Assembly (NCBI RefSeq): GCF_049059935.1
Contig: NZ_JBMGQR010000031.1
Location: 1-44,832, forward strand
Source: JAURVT01 sp049059935
Lineage (GTDB): Bacteria; Actinomycetota; Actinomycetes; Propionibacteriales; Nocardioidaceae
Length of the DNA stretch: 44,832 nt
Direction of reading: 5' to 3'
Shown: in pieces, positions 24,724 through 32,830 of the stretch
How the letters are laid out: every line of letters begins with the position of its first letter
Numbering within the stretch: position 1 is the stretch's first letter
Notes under the pieces: generated by a model
What the model was told of the DNA's origin: nothing
The model's database searches: none
The model's input: only the letters and a program-made list of their open reading frames with translations
Position numbers and translations under genes: made by a program

Positions 24724-27700
24724 ATGAAGCGGACCGAAGTGTGCCGCGCCGTGGGGCGCCGGGGCCACTTCGTCATGTTCACGCTCGCCTTCGTCGCAGC
24801 CGTCGCCCTCGGGCGCGCGACCCGCCTCGAGGGCTCCGAGCTCGCGCTCGTGTGGCCGGCGGCGGGCGTCGGGCTGCTGTGGACGTCGTGGGCGTGGCGC
24901 TCCCGCGGGGAGCTCACGGTCACCGTGCTCGCCGTGCTCGTCCTCGCGACGCTCGGCAACGGCCTGACGGGCGCCGCGTGGCCCGTCGCGATCGCCCTGG
25001 GCGTCGCCAACGTCGTCCAGGCGGCCGTCGGCGCCGGCATCCTGCACCGCTTCGCACCCGACGGGCCGCACGTGCTCACCAGCCCGCAGGGACTGGGTGC
25101 CCTGGCGCTCGCGTGCCTCGGAGGCGCCGCGACGAGCTCGGTGATCGGGCCGGTGGCGGTCGCCGTGGCCACGGACGGGACGCTCGGCGCGCTCGGGGGC
25201 GCCTGGATGGTCCGGATCTCGGTCAGCACGTTCGTCGTCGCCGCCGCGGGCCTGCGCCTGGCGCCGAGCGCGGTCGTGCTCGACCGCGCGCCCGACCGGC
25301 GGGCGTGGGAGACCCCGCTCGCCCTGCTCAGCCTCACGGTGGCCTACGGCGCCGTCTTCGGGCTCGGTGACGGCCTGCCGGTCGCGTTCCTCGTCGTGCC
25401 CTTCTCGGTCTGGGTCGGGCTGCGCTTCTCGACCACGGCAGCGGCCGTCCACACCCTGGTGGCCGGCACCTGCGTCGTCACCAGCACGCTCCTGGGACGC
25501 GGGCCGTTCGCCGCGCTCCCGGTGGACCAGCGCGGCGTCGTCGCCGAGTCGATGATCGCCGTCGTCGCCCTCGTGGCCCTGGTGCTCGCGCTGAAGCGCG
25601 ACCAGCGCGACGCCCTGGCCGCCCGGGTGCAGGAGGCCGGCCGGGCAGCCGCCCAGCAGGCCGGACTGCTCGACGCGGTCATCTCGTCGATCAGCGACGG
25701 CATCATGGTCGTCGACGAGCGCGGCGGGATCCTCCTGACCAACCCGGCCGCCCGCCGGATGCTCGGTGGCTCGGGCGGCGCCGACGTGGCCGAGTGGTTC
25801 GAGCGCTTCACCCCGACGGCGCCCGACGGCTCGCCGATCCACCAGCGCGACCTGCCCGTGATGCGGGCGCTGGGCGGCGACTTCGTCGACGACGTCGACC
25901 TGGCCATCGTCGACGAGTCGGGGCACCGAAGAGTGATGTCGGTGACCGCGCGACCGCTCGGCTCGTCGGACCTGCTCGGACCGGGCGCGCCGCCGTCCGG
26001 GGCCGTGGCCGCCTTCCGCGACGTCACGCAGCGACGTCACGACGCCGAGCGCCTCGAGCTCAGCGAGCGACGGTTCCGCACCGCGTTCGAGACCGCGCCG
26101 GTCGGGATGGCGATCGTCGGCGCCGCCGACGGCACCGTCCGGCGGGCCAACGACGACCTGGCCGCCTTCGCCGGGGTCGCCACGACCGACGACCTCGTGG
26201 GTCGGTCGCTGCGCGACCTCGTGGTCCCCGACGACCGGGCCAAGCTCGACGAGGCGCTGGGGTCGCTGCGGGCCCAGGCCGCCGAGCAGGTCCGCACCGA
26301 GCTGCGGTTCGGCGACGCCGACGCGCCCGCCTGGGGATCGGTCTCGCTGGCGCTGCTGGAGTCGGAGTCGGAGTCCGAGGACGAGGAGCCGACGGTGGTC
26401 GCCCTCGTCGAGGACGTGACGGCCAGCAAGCGGGCCGAGGACGCGCTCACCCACCAGGCGCTGCACGACCAGCTCACCGACCTGCCCAACCGGGCGCTGC
26501 TGCTCGACCGCCTCAGCGCGGTGATCGAGGCCACCGACGACCGCGGTGACGCCGCCGGGCTGATGTACCTCGACCTCGACGGGTTCAAGGGGATCAACGA
26601 CACCTACGGCCACGCGGCCGGCGACGAGCTGCTCGTCGAGCTCGCCCGGCGGCTCGAGCAGCTCGTGCGTGGCACGGACACCGTCGCCCGCCTCGGTGGG
26701 GACGAGTTCGCGATCCTGTGCCCCGACCTGTCCGGTGAGGGCGAGCTCGACGCGGTGGCGGCACGCGTGCTCGCCGCCGTGTCCGAGCCGGTGCGGCTGT
26801 CGGTGGGGCAGGTCGTGATCCGCGCGTCGGTGGGGGTGGTGCGGGTGCTCGGCGCCACCGACGCCGAGACGCTGCTGCGCTCGGCCGACGAGGCCATGTA
26901 CGAGGCCAAGCGCGGCGGGCGCGACCAGGTGGTCTCGCTCTCGGCTCCCGAGCAGGCCCGAGCGTCCCGCGCGGCCAAGCTGCTGCCCGAGCTGGCGCTG
27001 GCCCTCGACCGCGGCGAGCTGATGATGGTCGGGCAGCCGGTGCTCTCGGCGTGCGACGGCTCGGTGACCGCCGTCGAGGCGCTCGTCCGCTGGCACCACC
27101 CGACGCGGGGCGTGCTCGCGCCCGCCCACTTCCTCGACGTGCTCGAGACCAGCGCGTTGATGGGTCGCGCCTGGGAGCAGATCCTCGACCTGTCGCTGGC
27201 CAACGCCGCCCAGTGGCCGGGGCGCGACGGCGTGACGCCCGCGGTGCACGTCAACGTGTCGGGCCGCCAGCTCACCGGCGACCTCGGCGACGGCGTCCTC
27301 GACGCCCTCGAGCGCCACCGCGTGGACCCGGGCCGTCTGGTGCTCGAGCTCACCGAGACGTTCGTTCCGCTCATCCACGACTCGGTGCGCGACGAGATCG
27401 ACCGTCTGCGCCGGCACGGCGTCAGGATCGCCCTCGACGACCTCGGCACCGGCTACTCGTCCATGGCGATGCTCACCGAGCTGCCGATCGACGTGCTCAA
27501 GATCGACCGCCGGTTCGTCGCCGGGCTCGGCACCGACCCGCGGTGCGAGGCCGTCGTCCACTCGATCGTCACCCTGGGCCAGCGGCTCGACATGGAGGTC
27601 GTCGCCGAGGGTGTCGAGACCCGCGCCCAGCACGAGGTGCTCGCGCAGATGGAGTGCCCCAGCGTCCAGGGCTACCTCTACAGCCGCCCGATCGAGCAGC

Positions 27701-27771
27701 CCGCGCTGCGTCGCTTCCTCACCGCCAGCCAGGCCACCGCCCACCTCGGACCCGGTGCCGCCCTCGCCTGA
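24724..27771 (+). CDS. MASE1-PAS-PAS-GGDEF-EAL cyclic-di-GMP enzyme
   Basis: 1015 aa. The N-terminal ~300 residues are a MASE1-like sensor of about eight membrane helices (LALVWPAAGVGLLW is typical). A PAS domain (~315-450), a second PAS (~455-565), an acidic ESESESED linker, GGDEF (~575-735) and EAL (~755-1000) follow. The cyclase motif RLGGDEFAIL and the phosphodiesterase motifs EALVRWHHP, NVSGRQL, LDDLGTGYSS and KIDRRFV are intact, so both activities are possible. The start is uncertain: GGGGGAG precedes ATG 24724 by only 3 nt; ATG 24712 and GTG 24688 are in frame. A hairpin (27794-27813) follows it. Confidence 0.88.
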   Translation: MKRTEVCRAVGRRGHFVMFTLAFVAAVALGRATRLEGSELALVWPAAGVGLLWTSWAWRSRGELTVTVLAVLVLATLGNGLTGAAWPVAIALGVANVVQAAVGAGILHRFAPDGPHVLTSPQGLGALALACLGGAATSSVIGPVAVAVATDGTLGALGGAWMVRISVSTFVVAAAGLRLAPSAVVLDRAPDRRAWETPLALLSLTVAYGAVFGLGDGLPVAFLVVPFSVWVGLRFSTTAAAVHTLVAGTCVVTSTLLGRGPFAALPVDQRGVVAESMIAVVALVALVLALKRDQRDALAARVQEAGRAAAQQAGLLDAVISSISDGIMVVDERGGILLTNPAARRMLGGSGGADVAEWFERFTPTAPDGSPIHQRDLPVMRALGGDFVDDVDLAIVDESGHRRVMSVTARPLGSSDLLGPGAPPSGAVAAFRDVTQRRHDAERLELSERRFRTAFETAPVGMAIVGAADGTVRRANDDLAAFAGVATTDDLVGRSLRDLVVPDDRAKLDEALGSLRAQAAEQVRTELRFGDADAPAWGSVSLALLESESESEDEEPTVVALVEDVTASKRAEDALTHQALHDQLTDLPNRALLLDRLSAVIEATDDRGDAAGLMYLDLDGFKGINDTYGHAAGDELLVELARRLEQLVRGTDTVARLGGDEFAILCPDLSGEGELDAVAARVLAAVSEPVRLSVGQVVIRASVGVVRVLGATDAETLLRSADEAMYEAKRGGRDQVVSLSAPEQARASRAAKLLPELALALDRGELMMVGQPVLSACDGSVTAVEALVRWHHPTRGVLAPAHFLDVLETSALMGRAWEQILDLSLANAAQWPGRDGVTPAVHVNVSGRQLTGDLGDGVLDALERHRVDPGRLVLELTETFVPLIHDSVRDEIDRLRRHGVRIALDDLGTGYSSMAMLTELPIDVLKIDRRFVAGLGTDPRCEAVVHSIVTLGQRLDMEVVAEGVETRAQHEVLAQMECPSVQGYLYSRPIEQPALRRFLTASQATAHLGPGAALA

Positions 27772-27793
27772 CACTGCTTCCCTCGGCGCTCGT

Positions 27794-27813
27794 GCCCGGG
27801 GCGACACCCGGGC
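27794..27813 (+). terminator. Hairpin after the GGDEF-EAL gene
   Basis: GCCCGGG and CCCGGGC pair around GCGACA, 22 nt after the stop; weak terminator candidate. Confidence 0.4.
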
Positions 27814-27828
27814 GACGGCGGAGGGCGC

Positions 27829-27834
27829 TAGTAT
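27829..27834 (+). promoter_or_regulatory. -10 box TAGTAT and long leader of the SNF2 helicase gene
   Basis: TAGTAT would start transcription near 27841, leaving a ~185-nt leader before the TTG start. The leader holds an imperfect hairpin with ACCACC/GGTGGT arms near 27844-27862. The rest of the 253-nt gap shows nothing clear. Confidence 0.4.
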
Positions 27835-28024
27835 CGGCGGTGGACCACCCCGTTCGGTGGTGGCCCACCGGTCCCACCGTGGACGAGCCGCTCGGCCCGT
27901 CGCGTCGGTCTCTCGCAGATCCCCCGGGACCCCCGCTCGACATCGCATCGCCCCGGCCGCCGGGCCGCGTGCGGCATCCCTGCCGTCCGCGGTGGACGCG
28001 CCGGCAGCTCCGGAGGAGGAGTCC

Positions 28025-30166
28025 TTGGCTCGACGAGGCCAGCGCCAGCCCACGGCGCGACGTGCGGCACCGCGCACCCAGCGGCGCGTCCGCGATCGCG
28101 ACGAGGAGGGGATCATCCCCGTCCTCGCCCGTGTGGTGCGCGAGGTGGAGGACGCCGTCCAACGGGGACGCGTGATGCCCTCGGTCCGCACCAAGTTCCA
28201 GGTGGTGGCGCTGCTCATGCGCCGCGAGCGCGCCACCGTCAAGGCCGACGTCACCAGCACCGAGGCCCACCGCGCCAACCAGCTGAAGCGTCTCGACGGC
28301 GTGGCCACCATCCTGGCCAAGACCGCCGCCCGCGAGCCGTCCCTGCTGGCCCTGCTCGCCGAGGACGCGGAGGTCACCGACGCCGCGCGCGAGCTCGAGC
28401 ACGAGATGCTCGTCGCCGGCGGCGTCGAGGCCGCCGCCCCCGAGGAGGAGGCCCCCGACGCCGAGCCCCTCGTCCCGATCGTGCCCGAGCGCCGTGTCGT
28501 GCCGCAGTCGGTGATCTCGCGCCAGCTCGCCAACCCGTTCCTCACCCCCGACTTCTCCGCCGTCGAGCAGGTGCCGACGACCACCACCCGTCGGTTGTCG
28601 ACGTGGGAGCTGCTCGGCCCCCTGTTCCGCTCCTTCGAGCAGGCCAGCGGTGGCGCGAAGGCGTGCATGGAGCTGCCCGAGCCGTCCGCGGTGCGCCTGC
28701 CCGGCGACCTGCACCTGATGAACCACCAGGCCGAGCTCGTGGCCGCGGCGGCCGAGGGCCACCGCACGTTCCTGCTCGCCGACGAGCCCGGCCTCGGCAA
28801 GACCGCGCAGGCGCTGCTCGCCGCGCAGGCCGCCGACGCGTACCCGCTGCTCGTCGTGGTGCCCAACGTCGTCAAGACCAGCTGGGCCCGCGAGGCCGAG
28901 CAGTGGACGCCCAAGCACCCCGTCACCGTGGTGCACGGCGACGGCGACACGATCGACGGCTTCGCCGACATCGTCGTGGTGAACTACGAGATCCTGGACC
29001 GCCACGTCGGCTGGCTGGGCGACCTCGGGTTCCGCGGCATGGTCGTGGACGAGGCGCACTTCATCAAGAACAAGACCTCGCAGCGCTCGCAGCACGTGCT
29101 GCAGCTGTCCGAGCGGATCCAGGCCCGTACCGCTCGTCCGCTGCTGATGGCGCTCACCGGCACCCCGCTGATCAACGACATCGAGGACTTCCGCGCGATC
29201 TGGCAGTTCCTCGGCTGGATCGACGACAAGAAGCCCACGCCGCGGCTGATGGCCGCGCTCGAGGAGACCGGGCTGACGCCGGTCGACCGCGCCTTCTACC
29301 CGGCTGCGCGCGCCGCCGTCATCGACCTCGGCATCGTGCGCCGCCGCAAGATCGACGTCGCGTCCGACATCCCGGCCCGGCGCATCGCCGACATGCCGGT
29401 CGAGCTCGGCGACGAGGCCGGCCGCTCGGTCCGTCAGGCCGAGGCCGAGCTCGCGCTGCGTCTGGTCCGGCGCTACGACACCGCCCTGGAGACGCGCGCG
29501 GCGGGCGTCGTCGTCGAGGGCGTCGACCACGACCTCGTCCGTCGCGTCGCCGGCTGGGAGCTCGACGACTCCGACGGCGAGAAGACCGGCGAGACCGTCT
29601 TCACCATGGTGCGCCGCATCGGCCAGGCCAAGGCCGGGCTCGCCGCCGACTACGCCGCACAGCTCGCGCGCAACGTCGGCAAGGTGGTCTTCTTCGCCAA
29701 GCACGTCGACGTCATGGACGTCGCGGAGGAGACCTTCGCCAAGCGAGGCATCGGCTACGCGTCGATCCGCGGCGGCCAGACCCCGCAGGCCCGCCAGCGC
29801 AACATCGACTCGTTCGTCAAGGACCCGAAGACCGAGATCGTGGTCTGCTCCCTGATGGCGGCGGGCGTCGGACTCAACCTGCAGGTGGCGTCCAACATGG
29901 TGCTCGCCGAGCTGTCGTGGACCGACGCCGAGCAGACCCAGGCCATCGACCGCATCCACCGCATCGGCCAGGACGAGCCCGTCACCGCCTGGCGGATCAT
30001 CGCCGCGCAGACCATCGACACCCGCATCGCCGAGCTGATCGATAGCAAGGCCGGCCTCGCCGCCCGCGCGCTCGACGGCTCCGACGAGGAGGTCTCGTCG
30101 TCGTCCGACGTCCAGCTCGAGGCCCTGGTCGCCTTGCTCACCGACGCGCTCGAGCGTCGGGGCTAG
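28025..30166 (+). CDS. SNF2-type DEAD/DEAH-box helicase
   Basis: 713 aa. The N-terminal ~230 residues are basic then helical (ARRGQRQPTARR, EDAVQRGRVMPSVRTKFQVVALLMRRERA). The SNF2 ATPase has Walker A GLGKTAQ (~255-261), DEAH in VVDEAHFIKNK (~341), SLTGTP-like ALTGTPL, and motif VI QAIDRIHRIGQ (~639-649). Such proteins remodel protein-DNA or RNA complexes as ATP-driven translocases; no nuclease or defence module is attached. TTG 28025 is chosen because GGAGGAGG lies 5 nt upstream and no ATG or GTG in the frame has comparable support. The two-hairpin repeat copy 2 follows the stop. Confidence 0.82.
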   Translation: MARRGQRQPTARRAAPRTQRRVRDRDEEGIIPVLARVVREVEDAVQRGRVMPSVRTKFQVVALLMRRERATVKADVTSTEAHRANQLKRLDGVATILAKTAAREPSLLALLAEDAEVTDAARELEHEMLVAGGVEAAAPEEEAPDAEPLVPIVPERRVVPQSVISRQLANPFLTPDFSAVEQVPTTTTRRLSTWELLGPLFRSFEQASGGAKACMELPEPSAVRLPGDLHLMNHQAELVAAAAEGHRTFLLADEPGLGKTAQALLAAQAADAYPLLVVVPNVVKTSWAREAEQWTPKHPVTVVHGDGDTIDGFADIVVVNYEILDRHVGWLGDLGFRGMVVDEAHFIKNKTSQRSQHVLQLSERIQARTARPLLMALTGTPLINDIEDFRAIWQFLGWIDDKKPTPRLMAALEETGLTPVDRAFYPAARAAVIDLGIVRRRKIDVASDIPARRIADMPVELGDEAGRSVRQAEAELALRLVRRYDTALETRAAGVVVEGVDHDLVRRVAGWELDDSDGEKTGETVFTMVRRIGQAKAGLAADYAAQLARNVGKVVFFAKHVDVMDVAEETFAKRGIGYASIRGGQTPQARQRNIDSFVKDPKTEIVVCSLMAAGVGLNLQVASNMVLAELSWTDAEQTQAIDRIHRIGQDEPVTAWRIIAAQTIDTRIAELIDSKAGLAARALDGSDEEVSSSSDVQLEALVALLTDALERRG

Positions 30167-30178
30167 GGGTCGGCCAGA

Positions 30179-30248
30179 CACCACGTTCACGTGGTGTCTG
30201 GTGCGAGGCACGGGAGATCTTCCGTGCTTCGCACCATCAGCCGTGGTC
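30179..30248. repeat. Two-hairpin intergenic repeat, copy 2
   Basis: Hairpin 1 is CCAGACACCACGT-TC-ACGTGGTGTCTGG (30174-30201, 13 bp). Hairpin 2 spans 30199-30236 with two G.T pairs and conserved core CACGGGAGATCT. It lies between the convergent SNF2 helicase and glutaredoxin-like genes. Confidence 0.75.
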
Positions 30249-30259
30249 GACCGTCTTCC

Positions 30260-30490
30260 TCACACCCCGAGGCGCGAGGCCAGCTCCTCGTCCGACGGCT
30301 CGACGAGGTGCGAGCCGTCCTCGAGCACGACCACCGGGATCCTGCTCGCGCCGCTGATCTCGCGGGCCCGGCGGGCGCCGTCCTCGGTGTCGGTGTCCAC
30401 GTGGACGTGGTCGACGGAGCGCGCCTGCAGCAGGGCGCGGGAGCGGCGGTAGTCCGGGCACCAGTCGGCGCCGTAGATCGTCACGGTCAT
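30260..30490 (-). CDS. Glutaredoxin-like protein with monothiol CPDY site
   Basis: 76 aa thioredoxin-fold protein: MTVTIYGADWCPDYRRSR, with Cys11 and no second cysteine in the CxxC position, then the cis-Pro motif RIPVVVLEDG and a C-terminal EPSDEELASRLG. It resembles actinobacterial glutaredoxins related to mycoredoxin; a monothiol site suggests deglutathionylation-like (demycothiolation) chemistry or a regulatory role. ATG 30490 has no ribosome-binding site; GACCAT 6 nt upstream could be a -10 for a leaderless message. It is divergent from the alarmone synthetase gene across 88 nt. Confidence 0.75.
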   Translation of the reverse strand: MTVTIYGADWCPDYRRSRALLQARSVDHVHVDTDTEDGARRAREISGASRIPVVVLEDGSHLVEPSDEELASRLGV

Positions 30491-30565
30491 GGGTCCATGG
30501 TCGCGCAGCCCGTGCCGCGCACGCGCAACGGCGTCGATCGCGCCCTGGGACGGGCCCGGGAGCGG

Positions 30566-30571
30566 TAGCGT
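30566..30571 (+). promoter_or_regulatory. -10 box TAGCGT, leaderless alarmone synthetase
   Basis: TAGCGT ends 7 nt before GTG 30579; no ribosome-binding site. Confidence 0.55.
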
Positions 30572-30578
30572 CGGGGAC

Positions 30579-31232
30579 GTGAGCCAGGACGAGCGGCGCG
30601 ACCCCGACGAGGTGCGCGACTTCTTCGAGTTCACCGACGGCCTCACCGCGTTCCTGATGCTCTACGAGTTCGGGCTCGACGAGATGCTCACCAAGATCAA
30701 CATCCTGCGGCGCGAGCTCACCCACGCCGGCGGCGGCGACTCCCCGATCGAGCACGTCAGCCACCGGCTCAAGCGCCCGGCGAGCATCGCCGAGAAGGCC
30801 CAGCGCATCGGTTGCGGGCCGAGCATCGAGGAGGTGCGCGGCAAGGTCTTCGACATCGCCGGCATCCGCATCGTGTGCAGCTTCGTCGGCGACGCCTACA
30901 CGGTGCTCGAGATGCTGAAGCGTCAGCCCGACGTCACGGTCGTGCAGGTCAAGGACTACATCGCCAACCCCAAGCCCAGCGGCTACAAGAGCCTCCACCT
31001 GATCGTCGACGTGCCCGTCTTCTTGTCCGAGCGCACCGAGCAGGTGCGCGTCGAGGTGCAGATCCGCACCGTCGCCATGGACTTCTGGGCGAGCCTGGAG
31101 CACAAGATCCACTACAAGTACCACCGCGAGGTGCCCGCCAAGCTCCGCATGGAGCTCGCGGGCGTCGCCGCCGCCACCGAGCGTCTGGACCAGCAGATGG
31201 AGCAGCTGCACCGCGAGTCGCGCCAGACCTAG
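30579..31232 (+). CDS. Small alarmone synthetase (GTP pyrophosphokinase family)
   Basis: 217 aa, a single RelA/SpoT synthetase domain with no hydrolase, TGS or ACT domain, so it is of the RelP/RelQ/YjbM-YwaC type that makes (p)ppGpp from ATP and GTP/GDP. Seen: DIAGIRIVCSF (~93-103), DYIANPKPSGYKSLHLIVDVPV (~126-147) and VEVQIRTVAMDFWASLEHKIHYKY (~158-181), which contain the conserved synthetase residues. Full-length Rel is not in the window. The leaderless start suggests it stays translatable in conditions where ribosome-binding-site-dependent initiation is reduced; this is inference. Confidence 0.88.
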   Translation: MSQDERRDPDEVRDFFEFTDGLTAFLMLYEFGLDEMLTKINILRRELTHAGGGDSPIEHVSHRLKRPASIAEKAQRIGCGPSIEEVRGKVFDIAGIRIVCSFVGDAYTVLEMLKRQPDVTVVQVKDYIANPKPSGYKSLHLIVDVPVFLSERTEQVRVEVQIRTVAMDFWASLEHKIHYKYHREVPAKLRMELAGVAAATERLDQQMEQLHRESRQT

Positions 31233-31268
31233 GCTCGCCCACGCGCGGCCACGGCCCCGGTCGTCGGG

Positions 31269-31904
31269 TCAAGGGCGGGCGACGCCGTCCTCCAGGGTCA
31301 CGACGTGGTCGCAGGCCGCGGCGAGGTCGACGTCGTGCGTCGCGAGCACCACGGTCGTCCCGGCCGCCCGCGCCGCGGCGACCGCGTCCCCGATGCGGTC
31401 GCGGGTGGCCAGGTCGACCCCGGTGGTGGGCTCGTCGAGCAGCAGCAGGTCCGACCGCTGGGCCAGGCCCTGCGCGACGAGCGCGCGTTGGCGCTGGCCG
31501 CCGGAGACGTCGCCGAGACGTCGCTCGGCGACGTCCAGCAGGCCGAGCTCGCCCAGGAGCCCCTCGACGACGAGACGGTCGGCAGCGCGCGGCCGACGCC
31601 ACCAGCCCAGGTCCGCCCACCTCCCCATCGCGACGGTGTCGCGGACGGTCAGCGGCAGCCGGTCGTCGACGGCGCTGCGCTGCACGACCAGGGCGGCGGG
31701 TCGCCGCGACCGCACGACCACCCGTCCCGACCTGGGCGAGGCCGTGCCGGCCAGCAGGGCCAGGGCGGTCGACTTTCCCGACCCGTTGGCGCCGACCAGC
31801 GCGGTCGTGCGTCCGCGGGGGACGTCGAACGAGCAGCGGTCCAGCGCCGCGCGTCTGCCGTCGTGGCTGTGCACGACGTCGTCGAGCCGGGCGATCGTTT
31901 CCAT
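31269..31904 (-). CDS. aztA: Zinc ABC transporter ATPase AztA
   Basis: 211-aa ATPase of the AztABCD zinc importer. Walker A GANGSGKS (~38-45), Q-loop VVQRSAV, signature VSGGQRQRAL (~131-140), Walker B LLLLDEPTTG and switch ATHD are all present. ATG 31904 is preferred over 31910 because AAGGA then sits 5 nt upstream rather than touching the codon. It is divergent from aztB across 47 nt containing the operator-like palindrome 31922-31934. It is the only azt component on the minus strand, so the shared operator would coordinate both arms. Confidence 0.85.
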   Translation of the reverse strand: METIARLDDVVHSHDGRRAALDRCSFDVPRGRTTALVGANGSGKSTALALLAGTASPRSGRVVVRSRRPAALVVQRSAVDDRLPLTVRDTVAMGRWADLGWWRRPRAADRLVVEGLLGELGLLDVAERRLGDVSGGQRQRALVAQGLAQRSDLLLLDEPTTGVDLATRDRIGDAVAAARAAGTTVVLATHDVDLAAACDHVVTLEDGVARP

Positions 31905-31921
31905 CGTCATCCTTATTTCGT

Positions 31922-31934
31922 AATGAGACTCATT
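31922..31934. promoter_or_regulatory. Candidate Zur/Fur-family operator
   Basis: AATGAG-A-CTCATT is a perfect 6-1-6 palindrome whose ATGA-N3-TCAT core resembles Fur/Zur boxes. It is the only AT-rich stretch in the aztA-aztB divergent gap. Zinc control is inferred from the genes; MntR/DtxR-type binding is an alternative. Confidence 0.5.
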
Positions 31935-31951
31935 CCTGTTTAGATCCTCCC

Positions 31952-32830
31952 ATGGAGTGGTTGCTGAGCCCGTTCGAGGTCTCGTTCGTGCAGCGGGCGC
32001 TGTACGCCGGCGTCCTCGTGTCGGTCATGTGCGCGGTCGTCGGCACCTGGGTGGTCCTGCGCGGGCTGGCGTTCCTCGGCGACGCGATGTCGCACGGGAT
32101 GCTGCCGGGCATCGCGGTCGCCTCGCTGCTCGGCGGACCGCTGGTGCTGGGTGCGGCCGTCGCGGCCGTCGTGATGGCCGCGGGGCTGAGGATGCTGACC
32201 GCCCGCGGGTCGCTGACCCACGACACCGGGGTGGGCCTGCTGTTCGTCGGCATGCTCTCGGTGGGCGTGGTCATCGTGTCCCGGTCGCAGTCGTTCGCGG
32301 TCGACCTGACCGGCTACCTGTTCGGCGACGTGCTCGGCGTGACGACCGGCGACCTGACGGTCCTGACGGCGTCGACCACCGTGGCGGTGCTCGTCGCCAC
32401 CGCCCTGCACCGGCCGTTCGTGGCGCTGGCGTTCGACGTCCGCGTCGCGCACGGCCTGGGCATGCGACCGGCCCTCGCGGGCACCGTCATGCTGCTGCTG
32501 ATGGCGCTGGCCATGGTCGCCTCGTTCCGCGTCGTCGGCACCCTGCTGGTCTTCGGCATGCTGCTCGGCCCTCCGGCCGCGGCGGCGGTGTGGACCCGTC
32601 GGATCGGCTCGACCATGGCCCTGGCGGCGCTGCTCGGTGCTGCCGCCACCGTCGTCGGCCTGCTGGTCTCCTGGCACGCCCGCACCGCCGCGGGCGCGAC
32701 GATCGCCTGCCTCGCGGTCGGCACCTACTTCGCCTCGGCCGTCGTCGCCGCGCTCGTGCGCCGCCACGGCCCTCTCGCCCCGCGCGTCGCCATCGACGCG
32801 CCCACCCCCGTCAGGACGGAGATCTCGTGA
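31952..32830 (+). CDS. aztB: Zinc ABC transporter permease AztB
   Basis: 292-aa ABC-3 (ZnuB/MntB-type) permease with about eight membrane helices, beginning MEWLLSPFEVSFVQRALYAGVLV and containing the family region GLAFLGDAMSHGMLPGIA (~40-57) that contacts the ATPase. The first ATG after the operator is used; no ribosome-binding site is visible, so initiation is probably leaderless or near-leaderless. The stop overlaps the next GTG start as GTGA. It forms the channel fed by AztC. Confidence 0.87.
   Translation: MEWLLSPFEVSFVQRALYAGVLVSVMCAVVGTWVVLRGLAFLGDAMSHGMLPGIAVASLLGGPLVLGAAVAAVVMAAGLRMLTARGSLTHDTGVGLLFVGMLSVGVVIVSRSQSFAVDLTGYLFGDVLGVTTGDLTVLTASTTVAVLVATALHRPFVALAFDVRVAHGLGMRPALAGTVMLLLMALAMVASFRVVGTLLVFGMLLGPPAAAAVWTRRIGSTMALAALLGAAATVVGLLVSWHARTAAGATIACLAVGTYFASAVVAALVRRHGPLAPRVAIDAPTPVRTEIS

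Noticed and set aside
26350..26390. Tandem GAGTCG repeats
   Set aside because: They encode a short acidic ESESESED linker between PAS and GGDEF; ordinary linker repeat, not a DNA element.
24703..28971. Very long minus-strand open frame opposite the GGDEF-EAL and helicase genes
   Set aside because: It is the GC-driven antisense shadow of real plus-strand genes; its product is low-complexity with no domain, and the plus strand carries clear motifs.
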